A stretch of DNA of 6,183 nucleotides, from NCBI GenBank assembly GCA_017475805.1, contig JAFVEW010000166.1, positions 1 through 6,183 on the forward strand. The letters are read 5' to 3'. Within the stretch, counting starts at the first letter, position 1. Each line of letters begins with the position of its first letter. A model generated the notes under the pieces. That model saw only the letters and a program-made list of their open reading frames with translations. It was not told where the DNA came from and did not search any database. The position numbers and the translations under genes are program-made. This DNA comes from Synergistaceae bacterium (GTDB lineage Bacteria; Synergistota; Synergistia; Synergistales; Aminobacteriaceae). This document shows, in pieces, positions 5,912 through 6,183 of the stretch.

Positions 5912-6183
5912 TTAAATAAAAATTTCGCCTGAAAAGACCTCGACAGCCTCGCCGGTCATGAGGCAAAAATTATTTTCTTTGATTTCGATTTTCAAATCGC
6001 CGCCAAGAAGGTGAACTAAAACTTTTGAATTCAATTTTCCTGCTTTGAAACCCGCAAAAGCCGCCGCCGTAGCTCCTGTGCCGCATGCCATTGTCTCGCC
6101 GCTGCCTCGCTCAAAAACTCTCATTCTGATTTCAGAACGTGAAATTATCTCGATAAATTCTGAGTTAACTCTGTCAGGACATC
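5912..6183 (-). CDS. dapF: Diaminopimelate epimerase, C-terminal part (5' end beyond the window)
   Basis: DapF interconverts LL- and meso-2,6-diaminopimelate, the last step before meso-DAP enters peptidoglycan synthesis or lysine formation. About 89 codons are visible. The frame continues to the window edge, so the Met at 6124 is internal. The segment [12 protein letters not shown] aligns with the family's FP-RTNVEFVEV substrate-binding stretch, and [19 protein letters not shown] carries the second catalytic cysteine (ACGTG, PS01326-type region), the general acid/base of the pair. The C-terminal part ([14 protein letters not shown], then [13 protein letters not shown]) is the usual ending of the family. 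The first catalytic Cys lies outside the window. The gene ends 38 bp before the kinase on the same strand. Meso-DAP use agrees with a Gram-negative-type wall. Confidence 0.95.
   Translation of the reverse strand, partial: CPDRVNSEFIEIISRSEIRMRVFERGSGETMACGTGATAAAFAGFKAGKLNSKVLVHLLGGDLKIEIKENNFCLMTGEAVEVFSGEIFI

Overview
The window looks like chromosomal DNA of an AT-rich, diderm (Gram-negative-type) anaerobe. The support is an outer-membrane secretin, a diaminopimelate epimerase (dapF) and an exported protein whose C-terminus resembles a peptidoglycan-binding SLH domain. An outer membrane, SLH anchoring and low GC together would fit a gut or rumen member of Synergistota, or possibly Negativicutes or another SLH-bearing diderm lineage. 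That placement is inference; no rRNA or marker gene is present to settle it.

Layout, left to right. On the + strand: (1) the 3' end of a secretin gene (1-731), closed by a hairpin terminator built from a short repeat; (2) a complete 639-residue exported FAD-dependent oxidoreductase (827-2746) with an SLH-like tail, closed by a second hairpin terminator. Then, converging from the right on the - strand and read from high to low coordinates: (3) the 3' part of dapF (6183-5912); (4) a ribokinase-like PfkB kinase with a TTG start (5873-4941); (5) a CPA2-type cation/proton antiporter with a GTG start (4835-3528); (6) an exported protein of unknown function (3516-2772), broken by one extra base in an A7 run.

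The four - strand genes are closely spaced (38, 105 and 11 bp). They may be co-transcribed, and the last pair is probably translationally coupled because the antiporter stop codon sits in the Shine-Dalgarno region of the next gene. The genes do not form an obvious single pathway: lysine/peptidoglycan synthesis, sugar phosphorylation, ion transport and an envelope protein.

The most notable points are a shared decamer and 7-bp-periodic repeat in all three larger intergenic gaps, several non-consensus residues in the kinase active site including GARD for the anion-hole GAGD/AAGD motif, the Sec-exported SLH-tailed flavoprotein, and the homopolymer frameshift. I see no CRISPR array, RNA gene, insertion sequence, phage gene or recognisable new multi-gene system.
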